Assembly: GCA_965198915.1 (NCBI GenBank)
Contig: CBDAQC010000006.1
Location: 372,001 to 436,000 of the forward strand
Origin: BOG-908 sp965198915
GTDB lineage: Bacteria; Pseudomonadota; Alphaproteobacteria; Acetobacterales; Acetobacteraceae
Reading direction: 5' to 3'
DNA: 64,000 nucleotides
Below the pieces are notes generated by a model, which was not told the DNA's origin, made no database searches, and saw only the letters and a list, made by a program, of their open reading frames with translations. Both the position numbers and the translations under genes were made by a program. Positions 25,932 through 34,488 of this stretch are shown piece after piece. Numbering within the stretch: the first letter of the stretch is position 1; every line of letters starts with the position of its first letter.

Positions 25932-27574
25932 GCGTGCATGTTCCCGCCGCTGCCGGCCGCCAGGAAAGCGGCTTCCGCCGGCGTGCCGATGATGTCGTAC
26001 GGCACCCACTGCGCGCGTATGCCGAACCACACGTCCCATTGCGTGCGCATGTCCGGCGTCTCGGCCGAATCCGCCAGCACGCCGAGCGGCAACGGGCGTA
26101 CAGGGGCGCGGTAGCTGGCCAGCGGGATGGCGGCGGGCGGCTGGCCGGAGGCGACCGCCAGCATCAGCGCGATCTGCTCGCGGCAGCGGCGGCCCTGGCA
26201 GTGGCCCATGCCGGCGCGGGTGAGGCGCTTGACCTGGTCCGGGTGGAACGGGCCGTCCTGCAGCAGGCTGGCGGCGCTGCGGGCGGACTGGCAGCCCGAA
26301 ATCCAGCCAAGATAGCGCGGCGGCTGGATGCCCAGCAGCTCCGCGCGGGTGACCTCCTCGCACAGGCAGGCCGGCGTTGCCGCGTCACCGGAAGCGAGCA
26401 GCGCGCGCATCCAGGCGAGGCGGTACTCGGTGACCGCGTCAGGGCCGGGCGCTGGTTCCGGGCACGCCGCGGCCTCGTCGCGGGTGCCGGCAGCCGGGAC
26501 CGCGGCGGGCAGCGTCGCCCGATCCCGCAGCCACGAGCCGGCGGCCTGCGCGGTGCTGCGCGCGCTTGCGCCTGCGTCGGCGCCCAGGCCGGCGCAGTCG
26601 CCCACGCAGAAGATCCCGGGCAAGGACGTGGCGCCGGCCGCGCCGGTGAGCGGCACGTGGCCGCCCAGTTCCCCGCGATAGGCCAGGCGGCAGCCGAGCA
26701 CGCCGGCGAGTTCGATCGCCGGCACCGCGCCGACAGCCAGACAGATGGTGTCGCACGCCAGGCGCTCCGGCGCGCCGGCGCCCGCGCGTTGCACGATGGC
26801 GGCGGCCACGCCCATGGCACCCGGCTCGGCGCGCAGGATCGTGCTGCCGGTCAGCACGGGCACGCCCCGCGCGGCCAGGGCCGACATGTCCGCCTGCGCG
26901 TCCGGCAGCACCTCAACCAGGGCGGCCACCTCCAGCCCGCGGTCCAGCGCGGCGCGTGCCGTGTCCACGGCCAGCGCGCCGGAGCCCAGGATCACCAGGC
27001 GCTTGCCCGCGAAAGCGTCGTAGCGCGTGAGCAGGCTGGCCAGGCCCTGCGCGCCCATCACGCCCGGCAGGTCTATGCCGGGAAAGCCCAGCACCAGGTC
27101 CCGCGCGCCGGTGGCCAGGACCAGCGCGCCGAAGCCGCACATCCAGGAGCGCTTGCCGTCCGTCAGCCCAGCCACGCGGTGGGGCAGCGCCTGCAGGGCC
27201 GGGCCGCGGGCAAAGGCGCCCCAGGCGGTGATGCCCAGGCGCACATCCACCCCGGCGTCGAAGGCCGCCTCCAGCGCCGGCGTGGTGGCCACCAGCCGCT
27301 CCACCATACGCGCCTCTTCCTGCACGGCGGCGTTCATGTGCTGGCCGTAGAACAGCGGCACGTCGATGCCCATCAGCGACAGCGGCACCGGGTTCTCATC
27401 GACGAGCACGACCCGCAGGCCCAGAAGCGCGGCCTCGGTGGCGGCCGCCAGCCCGGCCGGCCCGCCGCCCACCACCAGCAGCTCCGCGTGTTCCTCGGGG
27501 GAGGCGAACTTGCCGTCGATCGCCCACGGGTCGGTCGGCGGGCCGGGCGGCGGCGCCGGGATCATCGTGTCCAT
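25928..27574 (-). CDS. FAD/NAD(P)-binding oxidoreductase with Cys cluster (OoxA/HcnB-like)
   Basis: 548 residues. Two dinucleotide-binding motifs: LLVVGGGPAGLAAATEAALL (about 33-52) and LVILGSGALAVDTARAAL. The C-terminal part has a BFD-like 2Fe-2S region: CLCEEVTRAELLGI, then GCQSARS, and GMGHCQGRRCREQI. This is the layout of the alpha subunits of opine oxidase, D-hydroxyproline dehydrogenase and hydrogen-cyanide synthase, which pass electrons from a DAO-type beta partner. That partner is the next gene, joined by a 4-bp overlap. The start overlaps the PLP-enzyme stop by 1 bp. Confidence 0.87.
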   Translation of the reverse strand: MDTMIPAPPPGPPTDPWAIDGKFASPEEHAELLVVGGGPAGLAAATEAALLGLRVVLVDENPVPLSLMGIDVPLFYGQHMNAAVQEEARMVERLVATTPALEAAFDAGVDVRLGITAWGAFARGPALQALPHRVAGLTDGKRSWMCGFGALVLATGARDLVLGFPGIDLPGVMGAQGLASLLTRYDAFAGKRLVILGSGALAVDTARAALDRGLEVAALVEVLPDAQADMSALAARGVPVLTGSTILRAEPGAMGVAAAIVQRAGAGAPERLACDTICLAVGAVPAIELAGVLGCRLAYRGELGGHVPLTGAAGATSLPGIFCVGDCAGLGADAGASARSTAQAAGSWLRDRATLPAAVPAAGTRDEAAACPEPAPGPDAVTEYRLAWMRALLASGDAATPACLCEEVTRAELLGIQPPRYLGWISGCQSARSAASLLQDGPFHPDQVKRLTRAGMGHCQGRRCREQIALMLAVASGQPPAAIPLASYRAPVRPLPLGVLADSAETPDMRTQWDVWFGIRAQWVPYDIIGTPAEAAFLAAGSGGNMHA

Positions 27575-28833
27575 CACACCGCCTCCAGCGCCTGGCGAAG
27601 GTCTTCCACCAGGTCGTCCACATGTTCCACGCCCACGGAAATGCGCAGCGAGTTCTCGTCGATGCCCACTTCCAGGCGGCGTGCGGCCGGCACGTTGAAA
27701 TGCGTGGTGGTGGCGGAGTGGCAGATCAGCGTCTCGGTGCCGCCCAGGCTTACCGCCATGTGTATCACGCGCAGCCGGTCCAGCATGCGGAACGCCGCCG
27801 CCTCGCCGCCGCGTATCCTGAAGGTGAAGGTGGAGCCGGCGCCCTGGCATTGCCGCGTGAACACGGCGTGGGCGCGGCTGCCGGCTTGCTGGAAGCCGAT
27901 GTAGTTCACCGACTGGACGGCGGGATGGTTGAGCAGGAATCCGGCGATCGCGCGCGCGTTCTGCCCGGCGCGCTCGGTGCGCAGATGCATCGTCTCTAGC
28001 GAGCGCAGCACCATCCAGCTCGTATGCGCATCGAGCTGGCTGCCCAGCAGGGTGCGCAACTGCTTCAGCGTGTGCACCGGGCCGGCCGCCCCGCTGACTC
28101 CGCCCGCCAGAAGATCGCTGTGGCCGCCCGCGTATTTCGTAAGTGACGTCATGCAGAGGTCGGCGCCGTGGGCCAGCGGGTTCTGCTGGAAAGGGCCCAG
28201 GAAGGTGTTGTCCACCACCACCAGCGGCCGGTGTCCCTGTTGCGCGCCGATGTCGTCGGCCACGGTGGCGATCAGCGCGATGTCGGCGATGCCGCTGGTG
28301 GGGTTGGCCGGCGTCTCCACCATCACCAGTCCCACGCGCCCATGCGCCATAGCGACGTGGGCGGCCGCGCGTATCGCGCCGGCATCGAGCGCGTCCGTGA
28401 TGCCGAACGGCGTGATGCCGAACCTGCTCAGATGCGTGTACAGCAGCCCGTCCGTTCCGCCATAGACCGGCCTGGTGTGCAGGACCGCGTCGCCCGGCAG
28501 CAGGAATGCCTGGGTGATCGCGTTGATCGCCGCCATGCCGCAATTGAACACGGCCGCGTCCTCCGCCCCGTCCAGCACCGCCAGGCGGGCCTGCAGCATG
28601 GACGCGTTCGGGTGGTCCAGGCGCGAATAGATGTAGTTGGGATCGGCAGGCCTGCCCTGCGCCGGCGCGCTGACGAAATACGCGGCATGCACGTCTTTGG
28701 CGTGCTGCGCGCTGCGGTAGCTGAACGTGGAGGTGGCGAATAGCGGCGGCTTCACCGAACCATGATGGTCCGCCGCGTCATAGCCCGCGGCCACCGTCAG
28801 CGTGTCGCGGTGCAGGCCGGTACGGTCCGCCAT
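27574..28833 (-). CDS. PLP-dependent Cys/Met-metabolism enzyme (cystathionine gamma-synthase-like)
   Basis: 419 residues, fold type I. The PLP lysine is K233 in SLTKYAGGHSD; the substrate/phosphate motifs YSRLDHPN (69-76) and NCGMAAINA are present. Family members make or break C-S bonds in cystathionine, methionine or homocysteine; the exact reaction is not predictable. The canonical QPLxLGAD is changed to NPLAHGAD. It sits between a Rieske oxygenase and FAD oxidases with 1-bp overlaps, so it should belong to the same pathway, which is odd for a betaine route. See findings. Confidence 0.85.
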   Translation of the reverse strand: MADRTGLHRDTLTVAAGYDAADHHGSVKPPLFATSTFSYRSAQHAKDVHAAYFVSAPAQGRPADPNYIYSRLDHPNASMLQARLAVLDGAEDAAVFNCGMAAINAITQAFLLPGDAVLHTRPVYGGTDGLLYTHLSRFGITPFGITDALDAGAIRAAAHVAMAHGRVGLVMVETPANPTSGIADIALIATVADDIGAQQGHRPLVVVDNTFLGPFQQNPLAHGADLCMTSLTKYAGGHSDLLAGGVSGAAGPVHTLKQLRTLLGSQLDAHTSWMVLRSLETMHLRTERAGQNARAIAGFLLNHPAVQSVNYIGFQQAGSRAHAVFTRQCQGAGSTFTFRIRGGEAAAFRMLDRLRVIHMAVSLGGTETLICHSATTTHFNVPAARRLEVGIDENSLRISVGVEHVDDLVEDLRQALEAV

Positions 28834-28834
28834 C

Positions 28835-30043
28835 TCAGCCCATCTGCTCGAGCGCGCCGCACGCTTCGCGCTCGTACCAGTCGACGAAGCGGATCACCAG
28901 CGATTCGGCTTCCTCGCAGTAGGGGCCAGGCACGTAGCCGGCGGAGTTGACGCCCTTCTGGTTGTTCTCCACCAGTTCGATGTCCTGCAGATTGGTCGTC
29001 AGCCACAGCGAGACCAGGCTCTCCACGTGGTAGTCCACGCCTTCGACCGCGTCCTTGTGCACGAACCACTTGGCGGTGACGATCGTCTCCTGCGGGCCGC
29101 TCGGCTCGGCGAGAAACATGAATACGTGGTCCGCCACCGCGTGGCAGAACGCGTTCGGCTCGCTAGCCCAGCGCACGGAACCCACGTCGCCCGCCTCGTG
29201 CTCCACCATCAGGCGGCGCACGGCGTGCTTGCCGTCCGTGGTCATGGAAACCACGCCCTCGTTCAACGGAAAGCGTATCGCCTGCCACCAATCGCCCATG
29301 GTGGGCCCGATCGGCAGCCCGGCCTGCGTCATGCGGGCGTTGAAACGGTCGGTGTAGCCCTCCTCGTCCGCCTCGAAATGCGCGCGCACCTCGGCCGGAA
29401 AGGTCAGCGCCAGGTCAGGGTGGCGGGCGGCGCAGTGGTAGCACTCGCGCGCGTTTTCCATCACCAGCTTCCAGTTGCCCTTTTCGACGAACACGTGCTC
29501 ATGCGCCAGCTTGGCATGCGCCAGATCGTGCGGGGCGAGCAGCGGCGCCAGCCCGGCGGCGAACACGTCGAACGGCGGCGGGTCGTCGGCCAGGCAGACA
29601 TAGATGGCCCCGGCGACCAGGCCCACGTGGACCGGCCGCAGGGGATGCGCGTCCGGATCGAAATCCGTCTGCATGCGCCGCGCCTTCAGCAGCTTGCCGG
29701 ACAGGTCGTACGTCCACTGGTGATACGGGCAGACGAGCACCTGGCGCTGGCTGCGGCCGGGCGGGCACACCATGGCGCCGCGATGGCGGCAGGAATTGTG
29801 GAAGCCGCGTATCTCGCCCGCACGGTCCCGCAACACCACGATTGGCGACGTGCCGACAGTGAGCGCCATCGCCGCACCCGGCTGCGGCAGCTCGGCTTCC
29901 AGGCCCACCAGCACCCATTGGCGCCAGAAGATGGCGCGCATGTCGAAGTCGAACGCCTCGGCGTCCGAATACAGCGCCTGCGGCAACGCGTGGCCGGGCC
30001 GGCGGGACTGCAACAACTGACGTACGCGGGTGAAGTCTTGCAT
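28835..30043 (-). CDS. Rieske non-haem iron oxygenase, glycine-betaine/stachydrine demethylase type
   Basis: 402 residues. Rieske ligands C85-x-H87 (CRHRG) and C105-x2-H108 (CPYHQW) bind 2Fe-2S; H203 and H208 in ENARECYHCAARHPDL are mononuclear-iron ligands. Similar in layout to GbcA and Stc2, which remove a methyl from glycine betaine or proline betaine as formaldehyde. First gene of the leftward operon leading into soxB/soxDAG, which supports demethylation of a quaternary amine. Needs a reductase; the flavoprotein at 32036 is a candidate. Start ATG at 30043. Confidence 0.88.
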   Translation of the reverse strand: MQDFTRVRQLLQSRRPGHALPQALYSDAEAFDFDMRAIFWRQWVLVGLEAELPQPGAAMALTVGTSPIVVLRDRAGEIRGFHNSCRHRGAMVCPPGRSQRQVLVCPYHQWTYDLSGKLLKARRMQTDFDPDAHPLRPVHVGLVAGAIYVCLADDPPPFDVFAAGLAPLLAPHDLAHAKLAHEHVFVEKGNWKLVMENARECYHCAARHPDLALTFPAEVRAHFEADEEGYTDRFNARMTQAGLPIGPTMGDWWQAIRFPLNEGVVSMTTDGKHAVRRLMVEHEAGDVGSVRWASEPNAFCHAVADHVFMFLAEPSGPQETIVTAKWFVHKDAVEGVDYHVESLVSLWLTTNLQDIELVENNQKGVNSAGYVPGPYCEEAESLVIRFVDWYEREACGALEQMG

Positions 30044-30077
30044 TGCCGGGTGATGCCACAGGGCCGCTCGGCCGGAT

Positions 30078-30102
30078 AATGCCTTATCTGCATCGGGGCA
30101 TT
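30078..30102. promoter_or_regulatory. Candidate LysR-type binding site
   Basis: AATGCC and GGCATT, 13 bp apart, form an inverted repeat in the 160-bp divergent region between the Rieske gene and the LysR gene. LysR proteins commonly bind such a T-N11-A dyad next to the gene they control. No experimental support. Confidence 0.35.
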
Positions 30103-30125
30103 CGGAAGCACAGGTTCGCAACAGC

Positions 30126-30169
30126 GGAGCAGAAGTTTTCTGCTCCTTTCGTCCAAAAAGGACTGCTTT
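30126..30169. repeat. Single AT arm R8
   Basis: Right-hand type arm. Its first hairpin is GAGCAGAA/TTCTGCTC instead of the usual AGCAAAA/TTTTGCT, with both halves changed together. It is placed just ahead of the LysR gene. Confidence 0.65.
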
Positions 30170-30203
30170 CTTCCTGTGTTTCCGGCCCGTATGCTCCCCC
30201 GCC

Positions 30204-31118
30204 ATGGTCACTTTCGACAGGCGCTGGCTGCCGCTGAACGCCCTGCGCGCCTTCGACGCGGTGGGCCGCAACCTCAGCTTCACCGCCGCCGCCAGCACGC
30301 TCGGCGTCTCGCAAAGTGCCGTCAGCCGCCACGTGATCGGGCTGGAAGCGCTGCTCGGCCTGACGCTGTTCGAACGCCGCCCGCAATCGCTGGCACTGAC
30401 CAAGGCGGGCACCGCCCTTCTGCCGATCGTGCGCGGCGCGTTCGACCGTATCGAGCAGGCGCTGAACGACGTGGTGCGCGACGGCGGCGGCGTGCGCACC
30501 CTGCGCCTGCAACTGCCGCCCTCTTTCGCGCAGAAACTGGCGCTGCCCATCCTGCAGGGCTTCCGCCGCGAGTTCCCGGACATCTTCGTCGATTTCTCCA
30601 GCCTGGGCTGGACCGGCGCGCCGCGTACGGAGACGGACGCCGCGGTGATCTATGACCGGCGCCGCACAGGCGTGGCCATCTCCGACCTGCTGTGGATGTC
30701 CCGCGTGACGCCGGCCTGCAGCCCCAGCCTGGCGGCGTCGCAGGCCGGCAAGCCTCTGGCGCAGTTCGTGGCGGACAACGAGCTGCTGCACGTCAAACTG
30801 GAAGGCGAGCCGCCCGGCCTGATCTGGGACGCGTTCTCCCGCCATTTCAGCCTGGGCATGCGCACCAGCCGCGGCCTGGCGTTCGATACCGCGGCACTGG
30901 CCGCGCAATATGCCGCTGGCGGCGAGGGCGTGGCGCTGCTCGACGTGGACCTGTTCGCCCGCGACATCGCCGACGGCGTGCTGGTGACGCCGTTCGCCGA
31001 GACGTTCGAGGACGGCTACGGCTATTTCCTCAACCTGGCGGCGGAAGATCTCGCCGATCCGGTGATATCGGTGTTCCGCTCCTGGATGATCCGCAATTTC
31101 GCGCGCGGCCAGACATGA
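30204..31118 (+). CDS. LysR-family transcriptional regulator (GcvA-like)
   Basis: 304 residues. N-terminal winged helix-turn-helix (about 10-68; LPLNALRAFDAVGRNLSFTAAAS and VSQSAVSRHVIGLEALLG), then a periplasmic-binding-protein-like ligand domain. The LNALRAFDAVGRNLSF start is characteristic of the GcvA branch. Divergent from the Rieske-sox operon, so it is the probable regulator of that operon, responding to its substrate or a demethylated product. Confidence 0.9.
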   Translation: MVTFDRRWLPLNALRAFDAVGRNLSFTAAASTLGVSQSAVSRHVIGLEALLGLTLFERRPQSLALTKAGTALLPIVRGAFDRIEQALNDVVRDGGGVRTLRLQLPPSFAQKLALPILQGFRREFPDIFVDFSSLGWTGAPRTETDAAVIYDRRRTGVAISDLLWMSRVTPACSPSLAASQAGKPLAQFVADNELLHVKLEGEPPGLIWDAFSRHFSLGMRTSRGLAFDTAALAAQYAAGGEGVALLDVDLFARDIADGVLVTPFAETFEDGYGYFLNLAAEDLADPVISVFRSWMIRNFARGQT

Positions 31119-31161
31119 TCCCGGCGGCCTGCCGCGTGACGCCGAAGCGCGCCTGACTGGC

Positions 31162-31968
31162 GTGAATGTCGCGGCCCTGCCGATGTACGACCTGCCGGAG
31201 TTGCGCGCGGACACCGACGCGCTGTGGGCCGGCATCGCGGCGCGCCTGCGCGCGCACGGCGTGGCCGCGCCTGCCGGTCTGTGGCGCGGCGGCGAGCTGG
31301 CAGCGGTCTGGACCGACCCGCGGCTGCTGCTGGGCCAGACCTGCGGCTATCCGCTGGTGACCAGCCTGGCTGGCCGGGTGAGCGTGGTCGCCACGCCCTG
31401 CTACCTGGCGCAAGGCTGCGACGGCCCGCTCTACCGCAGCGCCGTGGTGGTCCGGCAGGCCGACACGTCCGCCAGCCTGGCGGATTTGCGCGGCCGGCGC
31501 TGTGCGTTGAACGATGCGGCGTCCAACAGCGGCACGAACGTGCTGCGCGCCGCCATCGCCCCGTTGGCCGCCGGTGCGGCGCGCTTCTTCTCCCAGGTTG
31601 TGGTGACGGGGGCGCATGCGGCCAGCGTGGCGGCCGTGGCAAACGGGCAGGCGGACGTGGCGGCGGTCGACTGCGTCACCTGGGCGCACCTGCAACGATT
31701 CCGGCCCGAAACGGCCGGCAGGCTCCGCGTGCTGGCCTGGACCGAAGCGACTCCCGGCCTGCCGCTGGTCACCGCTTCGGCCACCTCCGGTGCAACACGG
31801 GCCATTCTGGGCGGCGCGCTTGACGAGGTGTCGGCGGACCCGGCGCTGGCCGGAACACGCGCGGCGTTGCTGCTGGGTGGCTTCGTGCAGGTTGCGGCCG
31901 AATCCTATGGCCGGATAGCCGAACTCGAGCGCCGCGCGGTTCTCGCAGGCTACCCGGTGTTGCAATAG
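31162..31968 (+). CDS. PhnD/SsuA-type substrate-binding-like protein without signal peptide
   Basis: 268 residues, resembling phosphonate/transferrin-type binding proteins (LAGRVSVVATPCYLAQGCDG, SLADLRGRRCALNDAASNSGTN, VANGQADVAAVDCVTW). Unlike transported PhnD proteins, it begins directly with the folded domain and has no signal peptide, and no ABC permease or ATPase is nearby. It is therefore probably cytoplasmic, perhaps a ligand sensor or carrier. It follows the LysR gene by 43 bp, starting from a GTG at 31162. Function unknown. Confidence 0.75.
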   Translation: MNVAALPMYDLPELRADTDALWAGIAARLRAHGVAAPAGLWRGGELAAVWTDPRLLLGQTCGYPLVTSLAGRVSVVATPCYLAQGCDGPLYRSAVVVRQADTSASLADLRGRRCALNDAASNSGTNVLRAAIAPLAAGAARFFSQVVVTGAHAASVAAVANGQADVAAVDCVTWAHLQRFRPETAGRLRVLAWTEATPGLPLVTASATSGATRAILGGALDEVSADPALAGTRAALLLGGFVQVAAESYGRIAELERRAVLAGYPVLQ

Positions 31969-31994
31969 AAGAAGCCAAGCCCCGTCCAGGCGAA

Positions 31995-32033
31995 GAAGCG
32001 GAGGTTTTTTGCTTCTTTTTGAAAGAAGGCGTT
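31995..32033. repeat. Degenerate AT arm R9
   Basis: A shortened right-hand arm (GGAGGTTTTTTGCTTCTTTT, then GAAAGAAGGC) immediately upstream of the flavoprotein start, where its T-rich run could act as a leader terminator. Confidence 0.55.
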
Positions 32034-32035
32034 CC

Positions 32036-33280
32036 TTGCCCGACACGCAACATCCCACCGGCGTCGTCATAGCCGGCGCCGGCCACGCCGCCGGTGAACT
32101 GGCCATCCGCCTGCGCCAGGCCGGCTACACCGACCCGATCACCATGGTCGGGTCCGAGACTCACCTTCCCTACCAGCGGCCGCCGCTGTCCAAGGCGTTC
32201 CTGTCCGGCCTCGCCACCCAGGCGGACCTGCTGCTGCGGCCGGACACCGGCTACGCCAAGGCAGACATCGCCTTCATCGGCGCCACCCAGGTCCTGCGGC
32301 TGGATCTGGCCCGGCGCAGCCTGACGCTCTCGGACGGCCGGACGCTCGATTATGGCTGGCTGGTGCTGGCCACCGGCGGGCAGGCGCGCCGCCTGTCCTG
32401 CCCCGGCGCGGAGCTGGGGGGCGTGCACGTGCTGCGCACCATCGACGACGTGATCGCCCTGCGCGCCCGCCTGGCACAGGGTGCGCGGCTGGTCATCGTG
32501 GGCGGCGGGTATATCGGGCTGGAAGTGGCCGCCGTGGCCATAAAACACGGGCTGTCGGTAACGGTGCTGGAAGCGGCGCCGCGCCTGCTGGCGCGCGTGA
32601 CGGGGCCGGAAATGTCCGCCTTCTACGAAGGCGTGCACCGCGCCGCCGGCGTGGACGTGCAGACGGGCGCCAGCCTGGCCGCCCTGCTGCCGGACGCCCG
32701 CGATGCCGGCCATGTCGGCGCGGCGCAACTCGCCGACGGGCGGATGTTCCCCGCCGATTTCGTGCTGGCCGGCATCGGCCTGGTCCCCAACACGTCGTTG
32801 GCGGAAGCCGCCGGCCTGCCCACCGGCAACGGCATCCTGGTGGACGAATACTGCCGCACGCCGGACCCGCACGTGCTGGCGATCGGTGACTGCGCCAACC
32901 ACCCCAATCCGCTGCTGGGCCGCCGGGTGCGGCTGGAATCGGTGCCGAACGCCATCGAACAGGCGCGCGTGGCGGCGGAGACGATCTGCGGCCGCCTGAA
33001 GCCCTACGCGGCGATCCCGTGGTTCTGGTCCGACCAGTACGACCTGAAGCTCCAGGCCGTGGGGCTGGCGGAGGGGCATGACGCCACGGTTCTGCGCGGC
33101 GACATGGCGCAGCGCGCGTTCAGCCTGTTCTACCTCCGCCACGGCGTGGTGATAGCGGCGGACTCGGTCAACCGGCCGGCGGAGTTCATGGCGGCGAAGC
33201 GCCTGGTAGGTGGTTCGCTGCAGGTGCCGGCCGAGGTGCTGGCGGATGTTTCCCGGCCTTTGAAGGGGGTCGTGAGCTAG
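32036..33280 (+). CDS. FAD-dependent ferredoxin/rubredoxin-type reductase
   Basis: 414 residues from a TTG at 32036. FAD motif VVIAGAGHAAGELAIRLRQAG near the N-terminus, the LPYQRPPLSKAFLSG motif of class-I oxygenase-coupled ferredoxin reductases, NAD motif VIVGGGYIGLEVAAVA, and the FAD-binding VLAIGDCANH. Transfers electrons from NAD(P)H to a 2Fe-2S ferredoxin; it is a plausible donor for the Rieske oxygenase at 28835, although no ferredoxin gene is seen here. The longer frame upstream comes from repeat R9. Confidence 0.87.
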   Translation: MPDTQHPTGVVIAGAGHAAGELAIRLRQAGYTDPITMVGSETHLPYQRPPLSKAFLSGLATQADLLLRPDTGYAKADIAFIGATQVLRLDLARRSLTLSDGRTLDYGWLVLATGGQARRLSCPGAELGGVHVLRTIDDVIALRARLAQGARLVIVGGGYIGLEVAAVAIKHGLSVTVLEAAPRLLARVTGPEMSAFYEGVHRAAGVDVQTGASLAALLPDARDAGHVGAAQLADGRMFPADFVLAGIGLVPNTSLAEAAGLPTGNGILVDEYCRTPDPHVLAIGDCANHPNPLLGRRVRLESVPNAIEQARVAAETICGRLKPYAAIPWFWSDQYDLKLQAVGLAEGHDATVLRGDMAQRAFSLFYLRHGVVIAADSVNRPAEFMAAKRLVGGSLQVPAEVLADVSRPLKGVVS

Positions 33281-33297
33281 GGTGGAGACAGGAGGGC

Positions 33298-33337
33298 AAG
33301 GCCTTCTTTTTCGAGAAAAAAAAGCAAAAAGCTTTTG
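33298..33337. repeat. Single AT arm R10
   Basis: Left-hand CTTC-type arm with an eroded partner half (AAAAG in place of GAAG), followed by CCGCTGTCGCCGG of the CGACAG spacer kind. It lies between the convergent flavoprotein and desaturase genes. Confidence 0.7.
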
Positions 33338-33376
33338 ATCCGCTGTCGCCGGGTGGGGGGATGCGCGCGTAGTGCG

Positions 33377-34309
33377 TTAGGACACCGCGCCCTGATTGCC
33401 TGGGTCCGGATGGGGGCCGGGATGGTGCGGTCTTACGGCATACCGGCGCGCCACGTCCCGGTACCCGCGATACAGTGGCCCATGCCACCCTACCAGCACG
33501 CCGGCACGCGCCTGCCGCCACTCCGCGGGCAGGGTGTACCAGGGCACGTGCGGGCGTTCGTGGTGCAGCACGTGCAGGTTGTTGTTGAGGAACAGCAGGC
33601 CCAGCAGGCCGGCGCGTTCGACCACCGCCGTGCGGTCGCGCGGCCGCTCCGCCGCACGGTGTTCGGCCAGCGAGCGTATCATGATCAGCGCCGTGCCCGG
33701 ATAGACGAAGCAGGCGACATAGGCGGCGGCACCGATGTGGCAGACGCCGCAGACCCAGGCCAGCACCAGGCCCATGCCGGCCACGTGGCCCAGCCATTCG
33801 TCCCATGCCGGCCGGCCCGCCATCCCCGCCGCGGCCTGGTCCAGCCAGAAGGCGGAAATGGTCCGCGCCGGCCCGAGCAGCACGCGGCCCAGAGCGGTGT
33901 TGCACATTGCGTGCACCCGGCGCCGCACCATGCCTGCCTGTGCCCAGGCCTCCTGCGTCATGTAGGTGCTCTCGGGGTCCTCTAGCGGATCGGTCAGGTG
34001 CTCGGCGCGGTGGTGGCGCAGATGCGCCGCCCGGTAGAGCGAAAACGGCAGCCACAGATTGAGCGGCGGCGCGGCCAGCGCCGTGTTGATCCGCTCGTCG
34101 CGGGTCGGGTGGCCGTGTATCAGCTCATGCTGCAGGGACATGTGCCAGGCGCACAACCAGGCACCCAGCGGCAGCATCACCCAGACCGGCAGCGCCTGCC
34201 ACCACCAGGTTAGCGCCAGCCAGCCGCCATAGATGGTGAACACCAGCGCCCAGGTCGGCGCCTCGCGCAGCCGCAGCCAGTCCGTCGCGCTCTCTCTCCG
34301 TCGCCGCAT
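33377..34309 (-). CDS. Membrane fatty-acid desaturase family protein
   Basis: 310 residues with several hydrophobic segments. The three His boxes of membrane di-iron desaturases/hydroxylases are present: HELIHGH, HLRHHRAEH and HVLHHERPH. Such enzymes introduce a double bond or hydroxyl into lipids or other hydrophobic substrates with O2. Its actual substrate is not known; the genes around it (amine catabolism, XRE regulator) do not settle it. It is transcribed divergently from the XRE gene at 34489. Confidence 0.85.
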   Translation of the reverse strand: MRRRRESATDWLRLREAPTWALVFTIYGGWLALTWWWQALPVWVMLPLGAWLCAWHMSLQHELIHGHPTRDERINTALAAPPLNLWLPFSLYRAAHLRHHRAEHLTDPLEDPESTYMTQEAWAQAGMVRRRVHAMCNTALGRVLLGPARTISAFWLDQAAAGMAGRPAWDEWLGHVAGMGLVLAWVCGVCHIGAAAYVACFVYPGTALIMIRSLAEHRAAERPRDRTAVVERAGLLGLLFLNNNLHVLHHERPHVPWYTLPAEWRQARAGVLVGWHGPLYRGYRDVARRYAVRPHHPGPHPDPGNQGAVS

Positions 34310-34396
34310 GCCGTGCTTTCCGTAACCGGGGCAGGACTGCCCACGATTCTCATTGTGCGCACGTCACGAACGCGGGCTCCTGCTGCATGAGCGCAC

Positions 34397-34411
34397 GAAA
34401 CGCTGCGTTTC
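34397..34411. promoter_or_regulatory. Perfect palindrome, candidate XRE operator
   Basis: GAAACGC-T-GCGTTTC, a 7-bp arm pair around one base, sits midway in the 179-bp divergent region between the desaturase and XRE genes. Position suggests autoregulation by the XRE protein, which is not proven. Confidence 0.45.
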
Positions 34412-34488
34412 TACGCAAAACAGAACTGGTGTTGTGTTCGCGCATCTTGTGCTGCTTACTCGCAGCACTCTTGGTACAGGGATGCCGG

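Noticed and set aside
34387..34488. Longer start for the XRE regulator with a hydrophobic leader
   Set aside because: It would overlap the candidate operator palindrome and add a leader not expected for a DNA-binding protein.
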